Source: a bacterium | GTDB lineage: Bacteria > UBA9089 > UBA9088 > JAGUXG01 | Assembly (NCBI GenBank): GCA_020061965.1 | Contig: JAGUXG010000125.1 | Coordinates: 1-11,291, forward strand | DNA: 11,291 bases | Reading direction: 5' to 3' | Shown: piece by piece, positions 1 through 7,697 of the stretch | Layout of the letters: every line of letters begins with the position of its first letter | Numbering within the stretch: position 1 is the stretch's first letter | Translations under genes and position numbers: made by a program | Notes under the pieces: generated by a model | Databases searched by the model: none | What the model saw: the letters and a program-made list of their open reading frames with translations, nothing else | What the model was told of the DNA's origin: nothing

Positions 1-3000
1 ACCGTTGATGATAGGAGTCTCAAGGCTGCAGTAGGATGGGCATCCTCAAATACAGCTGCCTCATATATCTGGGATGGTATGGACCAGAACAATGGAACAT
101 TCACTGAAGGCTCTCATACTATAAAGGTGACATGTGAAAATGCAGTTGGAAAGATAGGCATGAAGGGATTAGTGATTGAGATTGACAACATCTCACCTGA
201 GGTAAAGATTACATCCATTTCAGATTATAATTTTTCACCTGGCACATCAGCAGGTAACCAGGATACAACCAAGATATCCTTTGCCATAGGCACAGAATCT
301 GGCACCTATACTATCAAGGTGGATGGAAAGACACCAACAGGCATAGGTAGTACCACAGGTTTCTTAGGAGCTAATGGCTCTGGCGAGTTTATCTGGAACG
401 GAAGCCATACAACTGGAGCTTTCTCTGATGGAACACATACCATAGAGGTGATAATAGCTGATTTTGCAGGCAATACATCAAGTGCAACAGCAACTATTAC
501 TATTGACAGAACATGGCCGACAGTTACAAAGATTACGAATAATACTGGTGGTCAATGCTTCTATAAGGATGAAGCAATTGTCTTTACCTTATATGCAGAT
601 ACAGATGTTGAGACAGGGACAATTTATCTCGGTGGTAGAAAGGTGAGCCTTCAGAAGATTTCTCCAGGAATTTTCTCTGGAAGCTATATCGTCAAAAGCG
701 AAGATTCTGGGATATTAAGTATTACAGGCTCTGTAATAGATTCTGCTGGAAATCCGAATGTAGATCCGAACAAGGTCTTTGGAACTATTATAGTAAATGG
801 AAGCCAGCCACCAAGCCCAAATATCTGGACACGGATAATCAGGATAGGTGCTATTCCTTCTGAAGTAAGGGTATTATCAACCATTCCCTCTACAAAACAG
901 ACAATAGGAAGTATGACCATTAACTGGGCACAGGAAAATCTGGCAGCTAATCAAAAGGTAAAGGTTTCTGATGGCTTGAATAATCATACTTGGGTTGTGG
1001 ATGCTATAAATGGCACAGCTACACTGGATAACTCAAATCTATACATAGGCTTGCCAGTTTCAGACTATAGGAATATAATATATGGAGGTGCATCTGCCTT
1101 AAGATCGTTATGTAAGGGCGGAGATCAAATCACCTTTTCTATCTCTTGTGTCAAGGTAAGTGCAGCATTATCTCTTACACCAATCAACCCTCTTTCAGGT
1201 AGCTTAACCCTTTCTGACACCAATATAAATATAGGAGAGACTATTTTGATTGGTGCAAGCAGTAACTTCTGGCTTGGCACAGCCACAGTCAGTGGTAGCT
1301 TTACCATATCTAATGCCAATCTCTATTCTGGTCCTATTGTCTCTGACTATACCAAGGTTTCTGGATTGATAGGAGAAAAGGTATCATTTGCAGTAGGAGG
1401 GGAGGCGAGCTCTGATATTGGCTCAATCATTAAGGCAGTTCCGCTCACTGACACTGGATTGTGCGGAGATCTCTGGCCAGGAGATGGCGTCTATTCTGGG
1501 CTTTATAAAATAAAGAGCGGAAACGATGGCCAGAATGTTCCAGTATTTGGACATTTTCTATACAACAAGAAGCCTGCTGCAAATGATGGATACTGTGATA
1601 GTAGAATAAAGGTGAGTCTGGATGGAACACCGCCAAAGATAACAAGCATCAGTGCCACACCATCGCCGTTCAATCCCTATCTTGGCAATCTCAATATCAA
1701 TTATAGCCTTTCAGAAAGGGCTTATATCGCTATAGAGATAAGTAACAAGTATGGAGAGTTGATAAGAAGGCTTGTGCCTCCAAACCCACAGCAGGGAGAG
1801 AATATTGATACCTACTGGGATGGTTTAGACAGTATGGGCAAAGAGGTTGCTGATGGCAGTTATTATTATATTATTACAGCTACGGATGAAGCTGGAAACA
1901 TCTTCGTCTCTGAAAAAGGCGAGGTAAAGGTTACATCTGTAGAGATAGGGGTTGAATCCTTCAATATCTCTCCAAACCCATTTTTTATCGGTAAGCCAGA
2001 TAGCAGTGGTGTCTATTTTACCGTAAAATTCAGGATTACCTTAAAGAGTTCAGTTCCTGGACCTGTAACAGAGCAACAATTGAATAATCTTGGTTTTTAC
2101 TTTACTCAAGACTCAGTGGGCCTGAATTATCCTTATGGACTTCTATCTTTTGATATCTATGACCCTGTTGGAAATAAGCTGGAACATGAAGGGTATCCAG
2201 ATATGACCGCAGGCGTAGATATAGACCCATGGCTTAATATTTCGCTTCCAACCTCGCTTCCTAATAGACCAAACTATGGAGATTATAATCCGGCTAATCC
2301 CAATAAAGGCGATGAAGATAAGGAGAACGACTATGGAAACTTAGTTGCTTTCTTAAAGGATAAAAATGGAGACTATTATACTGAGTATGAGTATGCTGAA
2401 AGAGCCTGGAGTAACCCTAAAGGAATCTATACCCACAGGCTCTTTGTGGAGTTGGTCAGCCTTAGGTGGAAATCTACTGATAAGGGATGGCATGCAGAGC
2501 CTCATTATCACGGACACTATGGATTACGTTCAAAGGTTATTGACAGAGACTTTGAAGCAAAAGAGGATGAACCTCCAGCCGGTCAAGATACCACCCCTCC
2601 CTCAGTATCTGCTACTGACCCGATGTCAGGTGCAGTCAAAAACCAGGGCGAGATTTCTATGGTTTCTGCTACCCTTTCTGACAATCAGGGTGGGGTAGGT
2701 GTTGATATTCTGAAATCAGAGATACGGCTTTTTGACAGCAGCAATACGCTTGTGTCAGGTTTTCAAACAAACAACGGAAGTGCTACTATTTATTGGAATC
2801 TTAATGAAGCCCTGAATACGCCTGGCTCATATACGATAAAAGTAAAGGCTGTAGATAGAAAAGGCAATGAGGGTTCATATACCTTTAGTTTTACAGTCAA
2901 AGACAAAACACCTCCAAGTGTCATCCAGACCAGTCCAGACAATAATGAGATTGTAATAGCCCCATATAGTGGTCCTATCTTCGTCTGGGTCTCAGATGAG

Positions 3001-3939
3001 AAGACTGGCAAGTCTGCTATAGATGGCATAAAAACAACGATGAGCATAACACCTGGTGCACCTTTTAAATTATTATCATTCGTTCCAGAGGCAGCAGAAG
3101 GCTATAAGGGAAAGCTTATTGGGACAGTTGTTCCAGAACTGACAGAATCAGGAACCTATACTGTAACTGTTTGGGTTTATGATGTAGAGGGAAATGGTGC
3201 ATCTTACTCCTTTAATTTTGCGATTCCAGCAAATATTGTCGTAACCGATCCAAATGGCAATACCCTTGAGATACCCTATGACACCCAGATAGACTTTGGC
3301 AAAGGAACACCTATTGGTTCAGGAAGTGTGCAGATGAAAGAGATAGCCAATCCACCAGTAAACCCTGGTTATCGGATTATGGCCAAAACAATCTCCTTTT
3401 GCTACGGCACCATCTCTCTTTCTGGGGCAAAATTTACCAAGGATGTAAAACTGACCTTATACTACAAGGATTCAGAGATTGCTGGTGCGGATGAGTCAAA
3501 GCTCTATATCTATGGGAAAAATGGCAGTTGGGCCAAGTTGGGCGGTACTGTCTATAAAGATGCTAATAAAGTAACCTATACCATTTCTGCTAATACCCCT
3601 CTAAAGGAGATGTATACCATTATGACTGAATTCTCTATGCCTAAAGAGGTCTCTCAAGGCATCTATACCAGGCCAAATCCAGCTAAAGGCGAGACCACAT
3701 TTGTGGTTAATGTCCAAGATGCAGATGTGAAGATAGAGGTTTATACATTAACAGGAGACCTTGTCTGGGAAGGTAGTGGTCATGCTGCCTCTGGTGGAGT
3801 TGAGATTCCATGGAAGCCCTGCACAAATAAGGATGGAAGAAAGGTCGGCACAGGGCTCTATATCTACAAGGCAACCATAGAATATGCCTCAGGCAAGAAG
3901 GAAGAGGTCATTAAAAAATTGGTGGTGATAAAGCAATAG
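1..3939 (+). CDS. Giant Ig/FlgD-like repeat surface protein, 5'-partial
   Basis: The reading frame is open from base 1 to the TAG at 3937-3939, so 1312 codons are visible and the true start lies upstream; the ATG at 79 is internal. It is a mosaic of beta-sandwich modules. FlgD-Ig-like units with the signature (I/Y)WDG...DG.(H/Y)TI.V occur near bases 55-150, 385-480 and 1640-1930. Two related ~95-residue repeats lie around 950-1400. A GDGVYSG-type extracellular module lies near 1450-1620, Ig-like domains starting TPPSV near 2590-3230, and a ZU5-like module near 3230-3640. The C-terminal ~95 residues (3652-3936) start RPNPAKG and contain GTGLYIYKA and a final KKLVVIK, like the FlgD-Ig or type IX-style C-terminal domains of many exported proteins. 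It is therefore probably secreted and cell-surface or extracellular; the ligand is unknown. The N-terminal signal peptide is outside the window. Bases 1960-2570 encode a stretch I do not recognise. Family role inferred; partial status seen directly. Confidence 0.85.
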   Translation, partial: TVDDRSLKAAVGWASSNTAASYIWDGMDQNNGTFTEGSHTIKVTCENAVGKIGMKGLVIEIDNISPEVKITSISDYNFSPGTSAGNQDTTKISFAIGTESGTYTIKVDGKTPTGIGSTTGFLGANGSGEFIWNGSHTTGAFSDGTHTIEVIIADFAGNTSSATATITIDRTWPTVTKITNNTGGQCFYKDEAIVFTLYADTDVETGTIYLGGRKVSLQKISPGIFSGSYIVKSEDSGILSITGSVIDSAGNPNVDPNKVFGTIIVNGSQPPSPNIWTRIIRIGAIPSEVRVLSTIPSTKQTIGSMTINWAQENLAANQKVKVSDGLNNHTWVVDAINGTATLDNSNLYIGLPVSDYRNIIYGGASALRSLCKGGDQITFSISCVKVSAALSLTPINPLSGSLTLSDTNINIGETILIGASSNFWLGTATVSGSFTISNANLYSGPIVSDYTKVSGLIGEKVSFAVGGEASSDIGSIIKAVPLTDTGLCGDLWPGDGVYSGLYKIKSGNDGQNVPVFGHFLYNKKPAANDGYCDSRIKVSLDGTPPKITSISATPSPFNPYLGNLNINYSLSERAYIAIEISNKYGELIRRLVPPNPQQGENIDTYWDGLDSMGKEVADGSYYYIITATDEAGNIFVSEKGEVKVTSVEIGVESFNISPNPFFIGKPDSSGVYFTVKFRITLKSSVPGPVTEQQLNNLGFYFTQDSVGLNYPYGLLSFDIYDPVGNKLEHEGYPDMTAGVDIDPWLNISLPTSLPNRPNYGDYNPANPNKGDEDKENDYGNLVAFLKDKNGDYYTEYEYAERAWSNPKGIYTHRLFVELVSLRWKSTDKGWHAEPHYHGHYGLRSKVIDRDFEAKEDEPPAGQDTTPPSVSATDPMSGAVKNQGEISMVSATLSDNQGGVGVDILKSEIRLFDSSNTLVSGFQTNNGSATIYWNLNEALNTPGSYTIKVKAVDRKGNEGSYTFSFTVKDKTPPSVIQTSPDNNEIVIAPYSGPIFVWVSDEKTGKSAIDGIKTTMSITPGAPFKLLSFVPEAAEGYKGKLIGTVVPELTESGTYTVTVWVYDVEGNGASYSFNFAIPANIVVTDPNGNTLEIPYDTQIDFGKGTPIGSGSVQMKEIANPPVNPGYRIMAKTISFCYGTISLSGAKFTKDVKLTLYYKDSEIAGADESKLYIYGKNGSWAKLGGTVYKDANKVTYTISANTPLKEMYTIMTEFSMPKEVSQGIYTRPNPAKGETTFVVNVQDADVKIEVYTLTGDLVWEGSGHAASGGVEIPWKPCTNKDGRKVGTGLYIYKATIEYASGKKEEVIKKLVVIKQ

Positions 3940-3946
3940 AGAGTGA

Positions 3947-4546
3947 ATGGAGGAGAAGGTCAATACAAAGGCAGAGTTGATAAGGCTATTCTTTCTATAT
4001 TCGGCTATCTCCATCCCTGTGGTAAACAGCAAGAAGGAGATCATCGGCTTCCTCTCAAAGCAAGATATAATCGCCTCCTCCGGGATGATGGGGGATTTGA
4101 ATATTGGGATACAAAGAGTGATTGATCACCACTTAAATACTGTTGATAGAGAGAATATCAACTCACTCAACCTCCTTCTCCAGAACTTCAGCAGAACAAA
4201 GAAGATTCCAGTCATAGACCAAAAAGGCAGGATAATTGATACCTGGCAGAGGGGACAGCTTATATCTGCCTGGGAGGGAGAAGAAGAGACAAAATACCCT
4301 GACCTATTTGAGAAACTCTTGGTTGGTATAGTCGTAACTGATACTTCTGGAAAGATAATCTATCTCAACCCAGTAGCAGCCTCTATGGCGACCGAAAAAG
4401 GGAAAAAGAAAGGCAGAAATCTCTCGGAGGTCTTCTTTATAAATTCAGAACCAGAGCCTATTTTGAATAAAAGGGCAGGCAATCTCATATTTGATGCTGC
4501 ACCTATGGTAAATGGTTTCATATACATCATCAGAAAAGCTGAATAG
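3947..4546 (+). CDS. CBS-CBS-PAS sensory protein
   Basis: Small soluble protein of 199 aa with no signal peptide or membrane segment. Residues about 5-45 and 60-108 look like a CBS pair: each has the IPV(V/I)(N/D)..G/E.II core followed by a ..(D/G)(I/Q)(I/L)I. helix. CBS pairs typically bind adenine nucleotides. Residues about 117-199 look like a PAS domain, with LLVGIVVTDTSGKIIYLNP as the opening strand-turn-strand and further strands at the C-terminus. No kinase, HTH, GGDEF or sigma-54 domain follows, so it is a stand-alone sensor or adaptor, not a complete signalling enzyme. The start is fixed by an in-frame TGA at 3944-3946 directly before the ATG; the upstream GAGAG is a weak and close ribosome binding site. 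It begins 7 bp after the surface-protein stop, which suggests co-transcription and translational coupling. Domain calls are from motif recognition; the role in regulating or supporting the surface protein is inference. Confidence 0.72.
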   Translation: MEEKVNTKAELIRLFFLYSAISIPVVNSKKEIIGFLSKQDIIASSGMMGDLNIGIQRVIDHHLNTVDRENINSLNLLLQNFSRTKKIPVIDQKGRIIDTWQRGQLISAWEGEEETKYPDLFEKLLVGIVVTDTSGKIIYLNPVAASMATEKGKKKGRNLSEVFFINSEPEPILNKRAGNLIFDAAPMVNGFIYIIRKAE

Positions 4547-4559
4547 CAACCGTTCATCT

Positions 4560-5186
4560 TTACATTATGCATTTATTCAACTCATTATAAGCTGTCTCTG
4601 GATTATCCGCCTTAAAAATATAGGAGCCGACATCAACCAGGTCTATGCCTGCTTCCTTTATCAATTTTATATTATCTGCCTTTACGCCGCCATCCATGCC
4701 AAGCAACAGTTCTGGTTTAAGCCTTTTTACCTGAACTCCTTTCTCCAAAACCTCTGGGATAAATTTTGCTCCATAAAAACCTGGATAGACGGACATAATA
4801 AGCAAATAATCAAGTTTTTCCAAAAGATACCTTATCTCTTCTATAGATGTATCTGGGTTAATAGCTAAACCTGCCTCCAATCCATCATCTTTGATCTTCT
4901 CTAATATCTCTTCTTGTCTATCTGTTGCCTCAAAATGGAAGATAAACCTCATTGCACCTGCTTTCTTGAAGGGTTTTATGCAGTCTTCTGGATTTTCTAC
5001 CATCAGATGCACCTCCATTGGAATTTTTGTTTTGCAAGAAGCTAGGTCAGCAGCAAGAATGCTCTTTGTAGGCACAAACTTACCGTCCATAATGTCTATA
5101 TGAAGAAGCTCACAGAATGAACTCTCTTCAATCATCATCTTCAGTTCATCTAATTTATCTGTCAATACAGCCGGAACTATCTTCAT
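4560..5186 (-). CDS. rpe: Ribulose-phosphate 3-epimerase
   Basis: Cytoplasmic TIM-barrel enzyme interconverting D-ribulose 5-phosphate and D-xylulose 5-phosphate in the pentose phosphate pathway. The 208-aa product is slightly shorter than the usual ~220. Metal and catalytic residues expected for the family are present: His29 and Asp31 in LLHIDIMDG, His60 in EVHLMVENP and Asp165 in GMDGGV. The MSVYPGF.G.KFIP stretch (131-144) matches the mobile-loop motif, normally MSVNPGFGGQ. Oddities are Ala6 where the family usually has Ser in the P-S-(I/L)-L opening, and Tyr134 and Tyr138 in the loop. It starts 13 bp after the ATPase stop with only a weak ribosome binding site, so it is probably coupled to the ATPase as last gene of a thyX-ATPase-rpe operon. 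An allulose- or other sugar-phosphate epimerase of the same family is less likely. Confidence 0.9.
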   Translation of the reverse strand: MKIVPAVLTDKLDELKMMIEESSFCELLHIDIMDGKFVPTKSILAADLASCKTKIPMEVHLMVENPEDCIKPFKKAGAMRFIFHFEATDRQEEILEKIKDDGLEAGLAINPDTSIEEIRYLLEKLDYLLIMSVYPGFYGAKFIPEVLEKGVQVKRLKPELLLGMDGGVKADNIKLIKEAGIDLVDVGSYIFKADNPETAYNELNKCIM

Positions 5187-5199
5187 ATCTTATGATACG

Positions 5200-6687
5200 C
5201 TATTTAAGTATACATCCTCTTATTGCCTTTATATCCTCATCAATGGAGAGTAAAATTTTGCCATCAGTTTTCAGGATTGCCTCATAGGCGAATCCTTGTT
5301 TTGAGATAAACCAGCCCTTGTACCCCATCTTATTGCTCTCGTAAATCAAGTCTTCAACTTGTTCTTCGAAGACAGGTTCAAGACTTTTTGAAGAGCGGAC
5401 AAGCCAGGATTCATCTCCAATTGCTTCAATCTCTGTTATCTTACCGCGATTTACCACACTAACACTATCAAAATTAGGAAGAAGGATGTCTTCTTTTAAG
5501 CCAAAGAGATTACCATTTATCTTTTGCCCAGAAAAAGAAGAGAGAAGGTCTGTTATTTCATCTCTCTCTTCTTCTATCTCTGCTTGCGGAAGCTCTGGAA
5601 GGATCCCTATGTAATACATCCGTATCCACCAGGCGAGAATTCTGTTTGGAATATAATATCTCTTTTCCTTTTGAGCGACAAGGTCAACATCCATCAACCG
5701 CAAGAGCAGGTTTCTTGTTACACCGCTCTTTCTTCTAATATCGCTTGAAAGCTCAGAGAGCGTTGCCTCTCCCCTTTTTGCCAGCCCTGCAAGGACTACC
5801 CTCAGAAGCCCCTCTCCCCTTGCCTCAGCTATCTTCTGAGCTAATTGGCTCTGGCAATATCGATAAATTGCACCTTTAGTAAATGATAGAAAGAATGCTT
5901 CATTTACAGAAAAGGGGTCAATCCCTTTTTTTGATCCCAATTCCTTTGCGACAAGCTCGATCAAGTTTGGAGAGCCTTCTGTAAGCTGATGTATCATTTC
6001 TATAGCTTCATCATCAAAGGAAGAAGATGGAAGAAGTGTCAAAACTAACTTTCTTGTTTCTGTTTGCACAAGGCCATCTAAATAGAAGGTCTCAAACATT
6101 CCTTCCAAAAGTTTTCTTCTATCAGAGGCTAATACCCAACCTACTCTCTTTGTCTTGCTTGCCTCTTGTTTGAAGATAGAGAATGGATCAATCTGATAGT
6201 TTGCCAGGCTTGAAAGTTCAGAGAAGTTGTCAAGAAAGAGGATGAGTCGCAGGTCTAATTTTTTTGCTAAATCTTCTAAAAATAGGATGGTTTCCGAGAA
6301 AAGGCTTTTCCAATCTCCTCCTTCAAGGCTTTGGCAGAATTTATTGTAGTCTGCTTCTATCTCAGGAGATGCCATCTCATAGACAATCCTCTTTTGAAAG
6401 GAGATGTCAAAATAAAGGCTCTTGTCTTGATCCTTTTCCTCTGAAAGGCCAGAGAAGACACTTCCGAGAAAATGCAGGCAAAAGAAATCAGGCGAAAGGT
6501 TTAATCTGGCAAGGTCAATATAGACTGGCGATACCTTATCAGAGATTTCATCAATAAATCTTCTAATTAAGGCTGTCTTTCCTATGCCTTTTTCTCCCAA
6601 TATAAGAAGGATAGGGGATTTCCCTTTTCTTGCAGCAGCCTCTAATTGCTTAAACCTTTCAATCTCTATTTCCCTTCCAATGAACAT
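5200..6687 (-). CDS. Archaeal-type AAA ATPase with winged helix and nuclease-like C-terminus
   Basis: A 495-aa STAND/ATPase_2-type P-loop protein. It opens with FIGREIEIERFKQL, the classic N-terminal box of this family. Walker A is GEKGIGKT (31-38) and Walker B is LILFLDNFSEL (148-158) with Asp153; the residue after it is Asn, not the usual Glu. ASDRRK near 210 may be the sensor region, and LTEGSPNLIEL resembles the family's 'GG.P..L' helix. Residues about 290-370 look like a winged helix (GEATLSELSSDIRRKSG, then YYIPNRILAWWIRMYY). Residues about 415-490 resemble a DUF234 or PD-(D/E)xK-like domain: EIEAIG, then WLVRSSK, and GFAYEAILKTDGKILLSID. The expected ExK core is not intact, so this part may be inactive. 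Such ATPases are common in archaea and candidate-phylum bacteria and their functions are mostly unknown. It lies 74 bp after thyX and 13 bp before rpe. Substrate and role are not known. Confidence 0.75.
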   Translation of the reverse strand: MFIGREIEIERFKQLEAAARKGKSPILLILGEKGIGKTALIRRFIDEISDKVSPVYIDLARLNLSPDFFCLHFLGSVFSGLSEEKDQDKSLYFDISFQKRIVYEMASPEIEADYNKFCQSLEGGDWKSLFSETILFLEDLAKKLDLRLILFLDNFSELSSLANYQIDPFSIFKQEASKTKRVGWVLASDRRKLLEGMFETFYLDGLVQTETRKLVLTLLPSSSFDDEAIEMIHQLTEGSPNLIELVAKELGSKKGIDPFSVNEAFFLSFTKGAIYRYCQSQLAQKIAEARGEGLLRVVLAGLAKRGEATLSELSSDIRRKSGVTRNLLLRLMDVDLVAQKEKRYYIPNRILAWWIRMYYIGILPELPQAEIEEERDEITDLLSSFSGQKINGNLFGLKEDILLPNFDSVSVVNRGKITEIEAIGDESWLVRSSKSLEPVFEEQVEDLIYESNKMGYKGWFISKQGFAYEAILKTDGKILLSIDEDIKAIRGCILK

Positions 6688-6726
6688 TTTCTTGTTTTAC
6701 AAAAACCTCACTTATTTTCTTTACTC

Positions 6727-6750
6727 AACTTTGGCAAATTTGCAAAAGTT
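6727..6750. repeat. 24-bp palindrome between thyX and the ATPase gene
   Basis: Twelve-base arms starting AACTTT and ending AAAGTT meet in a perfect GCAAATTTGC core (6734-6743), with one mismatched pair (6733/6744). No T-run follows on the minus strand, so a terminator is unlikely. The symmetry and position upstream of the ATPase suggest an operator or a processing hairpin; no regulator is identified. Confidence 0.4.
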
Positions 6751-6761
6751 CAGTCACTCAT

Positions 6762-7424
6762 TTATAGTCTCTTTTTTGGTTTTCCGCAGGAAAGCTCTCC
6801 TTCTGGGCAGGCTCCTTTGACACAAGGAGCACCTGAATCACTGAATATGTTTGGGGCTATCTTCTTTGCTTCAGTCAGCATAGCCTCAGCCACTTCCCTT
6901 ATCTCCCATTGGGCCCTATTACAGCACCTCAGACCGAAGAAGTGAAATAGCTCTCTGGCATTCATTGTAACTACTATCTTTGTGCAGAAAGACTGGGGCA
7001 GGATATATCTGGCATCTTCCGGGGCTACCCCTTCTTCTATCAGTTGGCGATAAAATTTCAGGCTATCCTCTGTATACTTTTCAAATTTGGTCTTTAGGCT
7101 CTTCTTTATTGCAGGAGGTATGACATACTCTGCTTCATCAAAGGAGACATACCTCTGAGACTGCTGGCTGAAACTGGCTATCCTGTGCCTGACAAACTGA
7201 TGGGTGCAAACCCTTGATATGCCTTCAATTCCAAAGGTGAAGGAGATATGCTCAAAAGGAGATAAATGCCCCATCTTTAGGAGCTTTTTGATAAATTCAT
7301 TCTGCTTATCTCTTGAAAGGTTTTTGGTAATATCCTCTATCCCAACCTTTGAATAGCAAAGCTTAGCCGCAGATGCTACCAAAAGCTCAGGTTTTGGTGT
7401 ATGCCTAATAAGTCTTACCTCCAT
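6762..7424 (-). CDS. thyX: FAD-dependent thymidylate synthase ThyX
   Basis: Flavin-dependent methylation of dUMP to dTMP using methylenetetrahydrofolate and NAD(P)H; cytoplasmic, usually a homotetramer. The defining RHRX7S motif is exact at Arg79-His80-Arg81...Ser89, followed by QRY. Other family stretches are LLKMGHLSPFEH (48-59), DARYILPQ (137-144) and the ELFHFF.LR...AQWEIRE block (158-177), which carries the expected dUMP-activating arginine (Arg166). Length, 220 aa, is normal. The C-terminus has three cysteines (201, 206, 213) in a CPEG-containing tail that I recall from other bacterial ThyX proteins; a metal role is unproven. The start at MEVRLIRHTP matches the family N-terminus. No thyA is visible in the window, but that says little about the genome. 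It is probably the first gene of a block with the ATPase and rpe. Confidence 0.95.
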   Translation of the reverse strand: MEVRLIRHTPKPELLVASAAKLCYSKVGIEDITKNLSRDKQNEFIKKLLKMGHLSPFEHISFTFGIEGISRVCTHQFVRHRIASFSQQSQRYVSFDEAEYVIPPAIKKSLKTKFEKYTEDSLKFYRQLIEEGVAPEDARYILPQSFCTKIVVTMNARELFHFFGLRCCNRAQWEIREVAEAMLTEAKKIAPNIFSDSGAPCVKGACPEGELSCGKPKKRL

Positions 7425-7461
7425 TTCAAATCAAATAGAATAGCCATGCCTATTTTGTTTG

Positions 7462-7491
7462 AGTTTAAGTCAAAGATACTATTAAAGTCAA
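7462..7491 (-). promoter_or_regulatory. Candidate thyX promoter
   Basis: On the minus strand TTGACT (7491-7486), an 18-bp spacer and TAAACT (7467-7462) match the sigma70 consensus in 5/6 and 4/6 positions. The predicted +1 near 7455 would give a 5' leader of about 30 nt. A second TTGACT (7473-7468) lies within the spacer. This is the best candidate in the 273-bp gap between tgt and thyX, but it is only moderate and AT-rich DNA yields such matches by chance. Confidence 0.3.
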
Positions 7492-7495
7492 GGGG

Positions 7496-7547
7496 AAATC
7501 GTAAGATTTTGGTAACGCCCCAGAAGTTATGCCAAAACAAATCGTAA
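7496..7547. repeat. Imperfect hairpin flanked by 9-bp direct repeats
   Basis: AAATCGTAA occurs at 7496-7504 and again at 7539-7547. Between the copies lies an imperfect hairpin whose arms GATTTTGGTAAC (7505-7516) and GTTATGCCAAAAC (7526-7538) pair with a 2-nt bulge. Direct repeats around an inverted-repeat core suggest either a relic of a very small mobile element or a protein-binding site upstream of thyX. No coding capacity. Confidence 0.35.
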
Positions 7548-7577
7548 CACTTTACTCATCTTAAAGTAAAATTAAAA

Positions 7578-7658
7578 AGGATTCAAGAAATCAAGGGGTG
7601 GAGGGGGAGATGAAAGAAAGATTTGTTAATTCTTCAAACACTTGAATCCTTGAATCCT
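7578..7658 (-). terminator. Long inverted repeat with T-rich tail after tgt
   Basis: Arms at 7578-7595 and 7641-7658 pair over 18 bp with two mismatches, one of them a G·U pair in RNA. The right arm itself is a tandem TTGAATCC repeat. The loop is about 45 nt and purine-rich on the + strand. On the minus strand, downstream of tgt, the second arm is followed by TTTTAATTTT, so it could act as an intrinsic terminator, although the loop is much larger than usual. It may instead be a dispersed intergenic repeat. It lies 40 bp after the tgt stop, where a terminator is expected. Confidence 0.4.
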
Positions 7659-7697
7659 AGACCCATTTTATCATATATTTTTTTGGAAAGGCTATTT

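Larger units (their letters stand above)
7425..7697. other. Intergenic region between tgt and thyX
   Basis: A 273-bp gap without a credible gene. It contains the tgt-proximal inverted repeat, the direct-repeat-flanked hairpin and the candidate thyX promoter. The only frame worth mentioning is a 10-codon minus-strand ORF (7447-7415) whose stop overlaps the first codons of thyX; it has no good ribosome binding site and is not called as a gene. Confidence 0.6.

Noticed and set aside
79..81. ATG as start of the large surface protein
   Set aside because: The frame is open and reads in the same repeat style back to base 1, so the ATG is internal and the gene is 5'-truncated by the window.
3943..4125. 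Sixty-codon + strand ORF from a GTG beside the CBS-PAS start
   Set aside because: It is out of frame with, and inside, the CBS-PAS gene, and its product has no recognisable motif.
7415..7447. Ten-codon upstream ORF overlapping the thyX start
   Set aside because: It has no good ribosome binding site, and a random short ORF of this size is common in AT-rich DNA.
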